Shown: piece after piece, positions 14,341 to 22,973 of the stretch
Numbering within the stretch: position 1 is the first letter of the stretch
Layout: each line of letters begins with the position of its first letter
Assembly: GCA_963786805.1 (NCBI GenBank)
Contig: CAWBAK010000004.1
Location: forward strand, 1-64,000
DNA from: CALGFI01 sp963786805
GTDB lineage: Bacteria; Actinomycetota; UBA4738; HRBIN12
Length of the DNA stretch: 64,000 nucleotides
Direction: 5' to 3'
Notes under the pieces: model-generated
What the model was told of the DNA's origin: nothing
The model's database searches: none
Seen by the model: only the letters and a program-made list of their open reading frames with translations
Program-made: the position numbers and the translations under genes

Positions 14341-17061
14341 CTACTTCGACGCCGACTCGGCGGAGCCGACCGCCGCCTGACCCGCCGCGAGCCGGGCGGT
14401 CTCGACGCGGTAGGGCGAGCAGCTCACGTAGTCGAGCCCGATCTCGTGGCAGAAGACCACGCTCGCCGGGTCACCGCCGTGCTCGCCGCAGATGCCGAGG
14501 TGCAGCTTCGGGTTCGCGGCCTTGCCGTCCTCGACCGCGATCTGCATCAGGCGGCCGACGCCGGGCCGGTCGATCGTGACGAACGGGTTCGCCGGCACCA
14601 GCTTGCGCTCCTCGTACATGCCGACGAACTTGCCGATGTCGTCCCGGCTGAACCCGAACGCGGTTTGCGTGAGGTCGTTCGTACCGAACGAGAAGAACTC
14701 GGCGACCTCGGCGATCTCTCCCGCCGTGACCGTCGCGCGCGGGAGCTCGATCATCGTCCCCCATTCCAGGTGGTCGAGATCGACCGATGCGGCGGAGAGC
14801 ACCGCGTCGGCGACCGGTCGGAGCTCCGCGAGCATCTGCTCGAGCTCGGGCTTGGTCGCTACCAACGGGATCATGATCTCGACCCTCGGGTCGCCACCGT
14901 CGCTCTTGACCTGCGCGGCCGCCTCGCAGATCGCCCGGACCTGCATCGCGTACAGACCGGGCTTCACGATGCCCAGACGGACGCCGCGCAGACCGAGCAT
15001 CGGGTTGGCCTCGTGGAGCTGGTCCACCTTGGCCAGCACCTTCTTGGCTTCCTCGAGCGGGATGCGTTCGTCGCGGAGCGCGACGTCGTTCTCCCCTCGC
15101 GCCTCCGCCCGAGCGACACCCACGGCCAGCTCGACCTGGTTCGGAAGGAACTCGTGAAGGGGCGGGTCGAGCAAGCGAACGGTGACCGGAAGGCCGCTCA
15201 TCGCGTTGAAGATCCCGACGAAGTCGTCCCGCTGGAGCGGCAGGAGGACGTCGTAGGCCGCCTGCTCCTCCTCGGCCGTCTCGGCGAAGATCATCTGGCG
15301 GACCGCGCCCACCCGCTCCTCTCCGAGGAACATGTGCTCGGTCCGGCACAGGCCGATCCCCTCGGCGCCGCGCTCCCGCGCGTTCGTGGACTGGTCCGGC
15401 GTGTCGGCGTTCGCGCGGACCCGGAGACGCCGCCGGCCGTCGGCGATCGCCATCACCCGCTCGAACGCCTTCCAGATCTTCTCCTCGCGCGCCTGGGCGT
15501 CGCCGCTCCGCGCCTTCTCGAGGACGGACTCCTCCAGCGGCAGCTCGCCGACGTACACGTTGCCGGTGAAGCCGTCGATGGTGACGACCTCGCCCTCCTT
15601 CACCGTGACGCCGTTCGCCGAGAACGTTCGAGCGGCGAAGTCGATCTTGATCGTGTCGGCGCCGCAGACCGCGGGGATCCCCTCGCCACGTGCCACGACG
15701 GCGGCGTGCGAGTTCGTCCCACCGGCGCTCGTCAGGATCCCCTGGGACGCGATCATGCCGTGGTAGTCGTCCGGCGTCGTCTCGCGGCGCACGAGGATGA
15801 CCCTTCGCCCTTCCTTCGCCCCCGCCTCCGCGTCGTCGGCCGTGAAGACCACCTCGCCGGTCGCGGCTCCGGGGGATGCGTTCAATCCCTTGGCGATCGG
15901 TTCCGCGCCTTCGAGGTTCACGCGGCGCTTGAAGAGCTCCTCGAGCCGGTTCGCGTCGACGCGGAGCATCGCCGTGTCCTCGTCGATCAGGCCCTCGTCC
16001 ATCATGTCGTAGGCCATGACCCACTCGGCGAGCGCGGTGCGCTTCCCGATGCGTGTCTGCAGGATCCAGAGCTTCCGCTTCTCGATCGTGAACTCGATGT
16101 CGCACATGTCGTGGTAGTGCCCCTCGAGCGTGTCCATCACGCGGCGGAGCTCCGCGTAGGCCGGCGGGTCGATGCGCTCGAGCTCGGCGATCCGCTTCGT
16201 GTTGCGGATCCCGGCGACGACGTCCTCGCCCTGGGCGTTCTCCAGGTAGTCGCCGTACGGCACCTTCTCCCCCGTGCTCGGATCGCGTGTGAACGCCACT
16301 CCCGTGCCCGAGTCGTCACCCCGGTTGCCGAACACCATCGCCTGCACGTTGACGGCCGTCCCGAGGTCGTCGGAGATCTTGTTCTGCCGCCGGTAGTCGA
16401 TCGCGCGCTTGCCGTTCCAGCTCTCGAACACCGCCGCGATCGACAGGCGGAGCTGCTCCTTCGGGTCCTGCGGGAAGTCCTCGCCCGTGTGCTCGGCGTA
16501 GATCGCGCGGAAGCGCTCGATCAGCGACGCCAGGTCCTCAGCGTCCAGATCGGTATCCTGCGCGCCCTCGAACTTGGCGCGCTTGGCCTCGTCCAGCGCG
16601 TGCTCGAACGCCTCGGCCGGCACGTCCATCACGATCTTGCCGAACATCTGGATGAACCGGCGGTACGCGTCGAGGGCGAAGCGGAAGTCCCCGCCGGTCT
16701 GCTCGGTCAGGCCCTTCACGGACCCGTCGTTCAGCCCGAGGTTCAGGACGGTGTCCATCATCCCGGGCATCGAGAACTTCGCGCCCGAGCGGACCGAGAC
16801 CAGGAGCGGGTCGCTCGGATCGCCGAGGGCCTTGCCCATCGTCTGCTCGAGCCGCCCGAGGTGCTCGCCCGCCTCCGCGAGCATCTCCGGCGGCGCGCCG
16901 CCCTGGGCCAGGAACGCCAGACACGCCTCGGTCGTGATCGTGAACCCGGGTGGGACGGGCAGCCCCATATTGGTCATCTCGGCGAGGTTGGCACCCTTGC
17001 CGCCGAGGAGACCCTTCATCTCCTTGTTGCCTTCGCTGAAGTCGTAGACGTACTTGGTCAC
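14341..17061 (-). CDS. ppdK: pyruvate, phosphate dikinase
   Basis: A full-length enzyme of 906 residues. It interconverts pyruvate, ATP and phosphate with phosphoenolpyruvate, AMP and pyrophosphate. The N-terminal ATP-grasp domain shows LLGGKGANLAEMTNMGLPVP and FSMPGMMDTVLNLG. The swivelling domain has the phosphohistidine motif GGTNSHAAVVARGEGIPAVC. The C-terminal PEP/pyruvate domain has GLCRTEHMFLGEERV and FSFGTNDLTQTAFGFSRDD. No adjacent regulatory protein (DUF299/PPSR family) is seen. It is the largest undisturbed frame in the window. The gene may serve glycolysis or gluconeogenesis; direction cannot be read from the sequence. Confidence 0.97.
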   Translation of the reverse strand: MTKYVYDFSEGNKEMKGLLGGKGANLAEMTNMGLPVPPGFTITTEACLAFLAQGGAPPEMLAEAGEHLGRLEQTMGKALGDPSDPLLVSVRSGAKFSMPGMMDTVLNLGLNDGSVKGLTEQTGGDFRFALDAYRRFIQMFGKIVMDVPAEAFEHALDEAKRAKFEGAQDTDLDAEDLASLIERFRAIYAEHTGEDFPQDPKEQLRLSIAAVFESWNGKRAIDYRRQNKISDDLGTAVNVQAMVFGNRGDDSGTGVAFTRDPSTGEKVPYGDYLENAQGEDVVAGIRNTKRIAELERIDPPAYAELRRVMDTLEGHYHDMCDIEFTIEKRKLWILQTRIGKRTALAEWVMAYDMMDEGLIDEDTAMLRVDANRLEELFKRRVNLEGAEPIAKGLNASPGAATGEVVFTADDAEAGAKEGRRVILVRRETTPDDYHGMIASQGILTSAGGTNSHAAVVARGEGIPAVCGADTIKIDFAARTFSANGVTVKEGEVVTIDGFTGNVYVGELPLEESVLEKARSGDAQAREEKIWKAFERVMAIADGRRRLRVRANADTPDQSTNARERGAEGIGLCRTEHMFLGEERVGAVRQMIFAETAEEEQAAYDVLLPLQRDDFVGIFNAMSGLPVTVRLLDPPLHEFLPNQVELAVGVARAEARGENDVALRDERIPLEEAKKVLAKVDQLHEANPMLGLRGVRLGIVKPGLYAMQVRAICEAAAQVKSDGGDPRVEIMIPLVATKPELEQMLAELRPVADAVLSAASVDLDHLEWGTMIELPRATVTAGEIAEVAEFFSFGTNDLTQTAFGFSRDDIGKFVGMYEERKLVPANPFVTIDRPGVGRLMQIAVEDGKAANPKLHLGICGEHGGDPASVVFCHEIGLDYVSCSPYRVETARLAAGQAAVGSAESASK

Positions 17062-17296
17062 GCGGATCCTCCGACCGGTCGGCTGCCGTCAGTCTACGAA
17101 TCCGGCCGGAAGAGAGTCCCTTCCACTGGGTGCTTCGACCTTCGAGGCGCCCTCGCAGCCGACCGTCAAGACCTCGACGATTCCGACCAGGGCGTCTGCT
17201 GTCAGGGTGTTGACGGTCCTCGCGTCGATGGACTGGGCACAGCGAGGACGATCCGAGCTTGGTGCTCTGCGGCCGATCGGGCCAGGATCGAGCGGC
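17062..17296. other. intergenic stretch upstream of ppdK
   Basis: These 235 bases separate the HD-GYP gene from ppdK. I see no plausible open frame, tRNA or strong hairpin. The part next to ppdK probably holds its promoter and ribosome site, with GGAGGATCC just before the ATG. Confidence 0.5.
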
Positions 17297-18967
17297 CTAG
17301 CCGAGACCGCCCAGGATGCCGCCCACCACGTCGTCGACGGTATCGGTCACGTCGTCGACGGTCTCGGTCGTCGTGCCGACGACGTCCTCGACGACCCCGC
17401 CGACCACTCCTTCGACGGTCTCCACCGTCTCATCGACCGTTTCGACGATGTCGTCCACCACGTCCGTGACATCGTCGACGACGTCTTCCACGACGTCTTC
17501 CACGGCATCGACCACGTCGTCGCTCTCCGGATCCTCCCCAGCCGGATCCTCGGTCGGGTCGGTCACCGTGTCCTCGCCGGGATCGTCGTCGCCGACGGTC
17601 GGTTCGTCGAGGGGTCCCTCGTCCGCGGGCGTTTCTCCCGGTGGCGTATCCAAGCCGCCGTCGTCCTCTGCCCCAGGGTCTTCGGCGATCGTGCCGTCGT
17701 CCTCGTCGCCGTCGTCGGGATCCACGTCGTCGGCGTCATCGACGACGACGTCCTCACCCGATCCCGAACCATCGGAGGCGGGATTCTGGAGGGTCGTTCC
17801 CTCGGCGATCGCGACGACCGAGGCCCTCCCGCTGGGTGGCGCGCTCGTCGTGGGGAGAGCGATGGCGACGCCGAGCGTGACGAGCCCCGCCAGGCCGTTG
17901 ATCGCCACGGTGCTCGCGGCCCTGGCGAGCGTGACCGCCTGGCCTCCCGAACGGCCGATCCCGAGGATGAACGGGATCTGGGCGACCCACGACGTCGGTC
18001 CCACGGTCCACCACAACCGCCCGACCGAGATGCCGAAAAACGCTCGGACGACCTGCGGGTCGAACTGCTTCCCGGCACACCGCTGGAGCTCGCGCCGTGC
18101 AGCGTTCGGCGTCATCGGACGCTTGTACGACCGGGCCGCGGTCATCACCTCGAAGGAGTCCGCGACCGAGACGAGCCTGGCGGCGAGACCGATCTGGTCT
18201 CCCGAAAGCCCTCTCGGATAGCCACCTCCGTCCCACCGCTCGTGGTGCATGCCGATCGCGGCCGCCCACTCGCCGAGCCATGGGATCAAGGGGGCGGCGA
18301 TCCGCTCGCCCTCGAGCGGATGGCGCTTGAGGCTCTCCCACTCCGCCTCGTCCGGCTTCCCGGGCTTGTTCAACGTCGCGCTCGGAACCTCCAGCTTGCC
18401 GACATCGTGCAGCAGCGCAGCCCACCGGAGCCGGTCCCGGTCGGTGAGCGACAGGTCGAACTCCTCGGCGAGCATGTCGGTGAAGGCACGAACCCGCTCC
18501 GAGTGACCGCGCGTCTTGCGGTCGTGCGCCGAGAGCGCGGCAACGAGCGAGAGGATCGTTTCGGCCGCGCGAGCCGGATCGCGGTCGAGTCCTTGCTGAC
18601 GAGCCTCCCGCACGCGCTGCTCGAGGACGCGGACGTTGCCCGCCTGACGCGCGAGCTTGAACCGCGACGGCGCGTGATCGGGGAACGCGAGCGAGAGATT
18701 CAGCAAGGTGGCGAGGGGAAGCAGACGCCGCGCAGCGCGCTCGACCAGCGTGACGGTGAGGGTCGAGGCCCCGAGGAGGCCCAGGAGCCACACGACGACC
18801 GCGAGACCGTTCGGCCGGGGGATCGATCTGGCGAGCGCGACACCCGCCGCGATGCCGGAGGCCGTGGGTACGAGCAGGACCGCGAACCGGACGAGCCCGG
18901 CAAGGAATGGCCGGCCCGCCCACCGCGGGTCCGTGTCCTGCCGTTGGTCCTCGCTCTGTCCCCCCAT
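17297..18967 (-). CDS. membrane HD-GYP domain protein with exported acidic tail
   Basis: ATG 18967 (MGGQSEDQRQ) gives 556 residues; upstream codons belong to the next gene in another frame. Two membrane segments lie near residues 20-46 and 52-74. The HD-GYP domain follows at about 135-310, with RGHSERVRAF, the HD pair in WAALLHDVGKLE (187-188), and HHERWDGGGYPRGL (241-254). The domain is the type that hydrolyses cyclic-di-GMP, so that is the inferred role. One or two further membrane segments lie near 325-372. The rest, about 380-556, is Asp/Glu/Pro-rich and ends in Val-Asp repeats. The topology places that tail outside the cell. A GGDEF-EAL protein at 54586 would make the same messenger. Confidence 0.9.
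   Translation of the reverse strand: MGGQSEDQRQDTDPRWAGRPFLAGLVRFAVLLVPTASGIAAGVALARSIPRPNGLAVVVWLLGLLGASTLTVTLVERAARRLLPLATLLNLSLAFPDHAPSRFKLARQAGNVRVLEQRVREARQQGLDRDPARAAETILSLVAALSAHDRKTRGHSERVRAFTDMLAEEFDLSLTDRDRLRWAALLHDVGKLEVPSATLNKPGKPDEAEWESLKRHPLEGERIAAPLIPWLGEWAAAIGMHHERWDGGGYPRGLSGDQIGLAARLVSVADSFEVMTAARSYKRPMTPNAARRELQRCAGKQFDPQVVRAFFGISVGRLWWTVGPTSWVAQIPFILGIGRSGGQAVTLARAASTVAINGLAGLVTLGVAIALPTTSAPPSGRASVVAIAEGTTLQNPASDGSGSGEDVVVDDADDVDPDDGDEDDGTIAEDPGAEDDGGLDTPPGETPADEGPLDEPTVGDDDPGEDTVTDPTEDPAGEDPESDDVVDAVEDVVEDVVDDVTDVVDDIVETVDETVETVEGVVGGVVEDVVGTTTETVDDVTDTVDDVVGGILGGLG
17320..17520 (-). repeat. Val/Asp-coding low-complexity repeat
   Basis: About 200 bases are built from short variants of GACGTCGTCGACGAC and GTCGACGGT, in frame inside the HD-GYP gene. 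They encode a run with Val-Val-Asp-Asp, Val-Glu-Asp and Val-Thr-Asp steps. The units are irregular and lack unique spacers, so this is a protein low-complexity region and not a CRISPR array. Confidence 0.8.
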
Positions 18968-19016
18968 CGCCCTACGACATATCGGTTGGACGATCGGAGA
19001 ACTTGAGTGTTGTCGG

Positions 19017-20360
19017 CTAGGTGGCTGCGGCGAGCGCGCCCAGAGCCTGGGCGTCCGTCGCGAAGAGCACCCGCACGCTCGTTCCGTCGACGGCCAGGAC
19101 CTCGCCGGGGCTCTCCCCGGCCGTGATCCATCGCTGCATGCCGGCGGCGAACTCCTCGGCATCGCGCTCGCGGTCCCACGTCGTGGCGAGCACGATCGCG
19201 ACCCGGTCGCCATCGGACCACGCCCGGTAGATCCCGCCGTCCCAGCCGGCCGATGCCTCCGAGGCGTCCAGCCCGTCGAGCCGGAGGCCCAGTGCGACGT
19301 CGAGCCAGATCTCCCCCACCGGTTGCACGTCGAGGTCCTCCCATCCCGCTCCGAGCTCGGATGCGAGGTCGGGGATGTCCACGGGCGTCGGGACGTCGTT
19401 CGGATAGCGCTCGGGGTGCAGGATCTGCTCGCTCGACACCGGCATGTCCAGGAACGCTGCGTCGATGGCCGCGAGGCCGCCGTCACCTTCGAGCGCGGTG
19501 ATGAACTGGAGGCCCGCCGTGTACGGCCACTGCTGCATCGCGTCGATGAACGGCGGGATGTCGCTCGGCGGAGGTTGCTGGGCGGCTGCTTCGGCGCTGA
19601 GCTCGATCTGTTCGTCCACGGTGAGGAACGTTCGCGCCCACCGGAGCATGAAGAAGGTGGCGTTGCCCTCGACGAGCCCGAGCGTGGCCTGCAGCTCCTC
19701 CTCACGGCACTCCGCACCGAGGATGTCCACCTTCTCGAGCCCGAAGCGCTGGTCGTCGATCGCGTGGGTCAACTCGTGCGCGAGCGTGACGCGTTCGAGC
19801 GGCGTCGGGTCCTTCTGGCCGAGGAAGACGAGCTCGCCGGTGACCGTGTCGTAGTAGCCGATCACCTGCGTCGAGCCGTACTCGAGGAGCTCGTCGCGGA
19901 TGCTCGTGCCCTCGGGGATCACGCCGATCGTCTGCCAGGCGAGGCTGCGGCGCGCGTAGAACTCCTCCGGGTAGTACGTCTCGATGTACTTGGTATAGCC
20001 GTCCGCGATGTCCTGCTGCGTCACGGGCTCGGCCACCACGTTCGTCGAGAAGCCGAAGCCACGGATCCGCTCGAGCTCGCCCATCACCTTCGCGATCGCC
20101 GGCGGTGTCGGACCTTCCGCGGGGACCTCGGAGCCGCCCTCGATGTCGGGCGGCACGATCGTGCACAGGCGCTCGAGCGCGGCGAGGGCGGATCCGGGCC
20201 CGTCCTCCTGCCGCGGCACGACCTCCGGCGAGGTCGGAACGTCGATGGAGGGCTCTGCGCCGGTCGGCGGCTCCAGGTCCGGGTTCGAGGCCGAGGTGCA
20301 CGCCGACGCGAGCATCGCGAGCGCGAGAGCCGCCATGAGGACTCGGGCGGATCGATTCAT
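19017..20360 (-). CDS. lipoprotein with HExxH-like zinc metalloprotease motif
   Basis: Start ATG 20360 (MNRSARVLMAA) gives 447 residues; the open frame runs on upstream into another gene. A lipoprotein signal ends in ALAMLASACTSA. The central region has the zinc-site pattern ERVTLAHELTHAIDDQRFG, followed by GAECREEELQATLGLVEGNA, which supplies the third acidic ligand position expected in gluzincins. It is probably an extracytoplasmic metallopeptidase; the substrate is unknown. Its ATG overlaps the TGA of the small membrane gene by two bases (ATGA). The HD-GYP gene follows 49 bases later. Confidence 0.85.
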   Translation of the reverse strand: MNRSARVLMAALALAMLASACTSASNPDLEPPTGAEPSIDVPTSPEVVPRQEDGPGSALAALERLCTIVPPDIEGGSEVPAEGPTPPAIAKVMGELERIRGFGFSTNVVAEPVTQQDIADGYTKYIETYYPEEFYARRSLAWQTIGVIPEGTSIRDELLEYGSTQVIGYYDTVTGELVFLGQKDPTPLERVTLAHELTHAIDDQRFGLEKVDILGAECREEELQATLGLVEGNATFFMLRWARTFLTVDEQIELSAEAAAQQPPPSDIPPFIDAMQQWPYTAGLQFITALEGDGGLAAIDAAFLDMPVSSEQILHPERYPNDVPTPVDIPDLASELGAGWEDLDVQPVGEIWLDVALGLRLDGLDASEASAGWDGGIYRAWSDGDRVAIVLATTWDRERDAEEFAAGMQRWITAGESPGEVLAVDGTSVRVLFATDAQALGALAAAT

Positions 20361-20558
20361 CGGCGTCCCGGCAGGACCACGCTCACGACCGCCGCGACGA
20401 TGGCGGCGAGCGGAGAGCCAGGCCGAGACCCGGAGGAGACGCAGCGACTCCAGCTGTCCGAACGTCGCGAAGGCGAAGACGGCGCCGGCGACGAGCAGCA
20501 GCGCGAAGGCCACCGCGTACAGACTCACCCATCCTCTTCGAGGTCTCGGCTGCTCCAT
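20357..20558 (-). pseudogene. small membrane protein between glyQS and the metalloprotease lipoprotein
   Basis: ATG 20558 begins MEQPRPRRGWVSLYAVAFAL and a first membrane segment (VAFALLLVAGAVFAFATF). After LRVSAWLSA the coding pattern moves on by one base near 20395 and gives a second segment, AAIVAAVVSVVLPGRR, ending at TGA 20357-20359. Removing one base gives 66 residues. The stop overlaps the ATG of the lipoprotein gene, which makes the shifted frame more credible. It starts eight bases after glyQS. The role is unknown; a two-helix membrane protein too short for a family call. Confidence 0.6.
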
Positions 20559-20565
20559 CGGGTAC

Positions 20566-21939
20566 CTAGAGCCGTTCGGCGAGATACGGAACGAGGTTCT
20601 CGACCGGGATCCGTTCCTGGGCCATCGAGTCGCGCTCACGCACGGTCACCTGCCGGTCCTCGAGGGTGTCGAAGTCGACGGTCACGCAGAACGGCGTCCC
20701 GACCTCGTCCTGGCGGCGGTACCGGCGGCCGATCGACCCGGCGTCGTCGAAATCGGACGTCCAGTGCGGCTTGACGAGGTCGAACACCCCTCGGGCGTCC
20801 GGCGTGAGCTTCTCGTTCCGCGAGAGCGGAAGCACTGCCACCTTGACCGGTGCCAGGTCCTTGTGCAGCGCGAGGTAGGTCCGCTTCTCCGTGTCGCCCT
20901 TGGCGGTCGGGGCCTCCTCCTCGCGATACGCGTCGATCACGAAGGCGAGCAGGGCGCGGTCGACACCGGCGGCCGGCTCGATCACGAAGGGGTGGTAGCG
21001 AACGTTCCGCTCCTGATCGAAGTAGGTGAGGTCCTGACCCGAGGCCTTCTCGTGGGCCTTGAGGTCGAAGTCGGTGCGGTTCGCGATGCCCTCGAGCTCG
21101 CCCCAGTCCGTGAACGGGAAGCGGTACTCGACGTCGACCGTCCGCTTGGCGTAATGCGAGAGCTCGTCCTTGTCGTGCTCGCGAAGGCGGAGGTTCTCCT
21201 TCCGGATCCCGAGATCCGTGTACCAGCGGAAGCGCTCGTCGATCCAGACCTGGTGCCACTCCTCGTCGGTCCCGGGCTCGACGAAGAACTCCATCTCCAT
21301 CTGCTCGAACTCGCGCATGCGGAAGATGAAGTTCCCCGGCGTGATCTCGTTGCGGAACGACTTGCCGATCTGGGCGATCCCGAACGGGACCTTCTTCCGG
21401 CTGCTCGTCTGGACCTGCACGAAGTCCACGAACATCCCCTGGGCGGTCTCAGGGCGGAGGTAGACCGCGTTCGAGTCGTCCTCGACCGGGCCCATGTGCG
21501 TCTTGAACATCAGGTTGAAGTTCCGAGGGTCGGTGAACTCGTGATGGCCGCAGTTCGGACACGTCGGCTTCTGCTGCATGTCGATCGTGGTCTCGTCCTC
21601 CTCGTGACCCGACTGCGGGGCGTGGATGCCCGGCAGGTGGTCGGCGCGGAACCGCTGGTGGCAGTTCAGGCACTCGACGAGGGGGTCGGTGAAGACCTCG
21701 AGGTGGCCGCTCGCCTCCCAGACCTTCGGGGACATGATGACGGCGGAGTCCAGGCCGACGACGTCGTCGCGGAGCTGCACCATCGAACGCCACCATGCGT
21801 TCCGGATGTTGCGCTTGAGCTCCACGCCGACCGGCCCGTAGTCCCACGACGAGCGCAGGCCGCCGTAGATCTCGCTGGACTGGAACGCGATCCCTCGGCG
21901 TTTCGCGAGGGAGGTGATGGCTTCCATGAGCTCGGCCAT
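20566..21939 (-). CDS. glyQS: glycyl-tRNA synthetase
   Basis: A 457-residue class II synthetase of the single-chain (dimeric) type that attaches glycine to tRNA-Gly. Visible are IYGGLRSSWDYGPVGVELKR at the N terminus, the class II motif 2 in SFRNEITPGNFIFRMREFEQ and motif 3 in EPAAGVDRALLAF. Four cysteines (CLNCHQRF and CPNCGHHEF) form a zinc-binding insert. The C-terminal anticodon-binding domain ends VENLVPYLAERL. Start ATG 21939 is the usual one. It precedes a small membrane gene by 8 bases. Confidence 0.97.
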   Translation of the reverse strand: MAELMEAITSLAKRRGIAFQSSEIYGGLRSSWDYGPVGVELKRNIRNAWWRSMVQLRDDVVGLDSAVIMSPKVWEASGHLEVFTDPLVECLNCHQRFRADHLPGIHAPQSGHEEDETTIDMQQKPTCPNCGHHEFTDPRNFNLMFKTHMGPVEDDSNAVYLRPETAQGMFVDFVQVQTSSRKKVPFGIAQIGKSFRNEITPGNFIFRMREFEQMEMEFFVEPGTDEEWHQVWIDERFRWYTDLGIRKENLRLREHDKDELSHYAKRTVDVEYRFPFTDWGELEGIANRTDFDLKAHEKASGQDLTYFDQERNVRYHPFVIEPAAGVDRALLAFVIDAYREEEAPTAKGDTEKRTYLALHKDLAPVKVAVLPLSRNEKLTPDARGVFDLVKPHWTSDFDDAGSIGRRYRRQDEVGTPFCVTVDFDTLEDRQVTVRERDSMAQERIPVENLVPYLAERL

Positions 21940-22042
21940 GGCGGATGACTCCTCTCCCGGCCGCTGGCCGCGGCCGCTGGCGTGAGCATCCAGTTTACGG
22001 GCGGCGAGCGGCGGGGCCCGTCGAGCACCAGGCGCAACGAGA

Positions 22043-22072
22043 ACGGCCCGGCCGAGCTACCGGCCGAGCCGT
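22043..22072 (-). terminator. terminator-like hairpin after the calcium-repeat gene
   Basis: A 12-bp stem with one mismatch (ACGGCCCGGCCG with CGGCCGAGCCGT) and a 6-nt loop lies 20 bases after the stop of the secreted repeat protein. On the minus strand it is followed by TTCTCGTTGC, a short pyrimidine tract. It would separate that gene from glyQS. Confidence 0.55.
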
Positions 22073-22092
22073 CCCCGCCTTCTTCCAGCTCC

Positions 22093-22821
22093 TCAGTCCT
22101 CACACGCGACCTTGCTCTCTCCCTGGACGCAGGCGTCGCGTCCGTAGCCGCCGTTGAGGGTGTCGGAGCCGGTCCCGCCGTCGAGACGGTCGTCGGAGTC
22201 GTTCCCGAAGATCCGGTCGTCGCCGCCTCCGCCGGACAGGGCATCGTCGTCCATGTCGCCCGTGACCATGTCGTTCCCAGGCCCGCCATACTCCCGGTCG
22301 TCACCGCCGTCGCCCTGCAGGGCATCGTCGCCGCTCCCGCCGGTCAGCTCGTCGTCCCCGTTCTGCCCGAGCAGGTAGTCGTCGCCGCGACCCCCGCGCA
22401 GGTCGTCCGCGCCGGCATCGCCGCCGCCACCGGTGAGCTCGTCGTTGCCCGGGCCGCCCAGCTCGAGATCCGCGCCGTCGCGGCCGTAGACCCCGTCGAC
22501 ACCCGGACCGCCGGAGATCCGGTCCTCACCGTCGCCGCCCGAGAGGAAGTCGTCGCCGTCACCGCCACACACGGTGTCGTTGCCGCCGAACCCCTCGATC
22601 CGGTCGTTCCCTCCGAGGCCGTCGATCACGTCGGGGCCGTCGGTCCCTTCGAGCAGATCGGGTCCCTCCGTGCCCTCGATCGTCGCCACCTGACCGAAGC
22701 ACGCCTTGCCGGTCACGCCGCTCGCCGGCGTCGCGCCGAGGATCGCGACGACGATCACGGTCGCGACGACCGCTGCCTTCGCGCTGCATCGGAGCAGCGC
22801 CCTTGCCGATGAAACGAACAT
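22093..22821 (-). CDS. secreted protein with RTX-type calcium-binding repeats
   Basis: The 242-residue protein starts at ATG 22821, with a Sec signal that includes VVATVIVVAILGATPASG. Nearly all of the mature part consists of nonapeptide-like repeats of the GGxGxDxUx type: for example GGNDRIEGFGGNDTVCGG and GGSGDDALQGDGGDDREYGG. Runs of these fold into a parallel beta roll when calcium binds. There is no catalytic domain and no type I secretion operon nearby, so the protein may leave by its signal peptide and stay at the cell surface. Cys pairs occur near both ends (ACFGQ, TVCGG, DACVQ, VACED). It is divergent from the SARP-type regulator, which may control it. Confidence 0.88.
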   Translation of the reverse strand: MFVSSARALLRCSAKAAVVATVIVVAILGATPASGVTGKACFGQVATIEGTEGPDLLEGTDGPDVIDGLGGNDRIEGFGGNDTVCGGDGDDFLSGGDGEDRISGGPGVDGVYGRDGADLELGGPGNDELTGGGGDAGADDLRGGRGDDYLLGQNGDDELTGGSGDDALQGDGGDDREYGGPGNDMVTGDMDDDALSGGGGDDRIFGNDSDDRLDGGTGSDTLNGGYGRDACVQGESKVACED

Positions 22822-22909
22822 GCTGCACCCCCTTCCGTGGGTTGCGGCCCACGGTCGGGGGGTGCCCTCAAGAACCCCTGGTCAGAGGGTCAATCCGGGC
22901 TCGTCACAT

Positions 22910-22929
22910 CGCTCAACGGACGCTCAACG
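22910..22929 (+). promoter_or_regulatory. direct repeats, candidate SARP operator
   Basis: Two copies of CGCTCAACG start at 22910 and 22921, so the period is 11 bases. AfsR/SARP proteins bind heptamers repeated at 11-bp spacing just upstream of the promoter -10 region. Here the repeats lie 45 bases before the ATG of a SARP-type gene and a possible -10 element (TGATAGCC) follows at about 22942. The match is to spacing, not to a known consensus. Confidence 0.5.
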
Positions 22930-22973
22930 CAGGTCGGGCCGGTGATAGCCTGCTCCGGCCCACAGGAGGCGCC

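Noticed and set aside
14446..17469. A 1007-codon open frame on the plus strand
   Set aside because: It lies antisense to ppdK, which has all family motifs. The product is Arg/Asp/Leu-rich noise from the high GC content.
17320..17520. Repeats looked like a possible CRISPR array
   Set aside because: Units are in frame, irregular and lack spacers of equal length; no cas genes are near.
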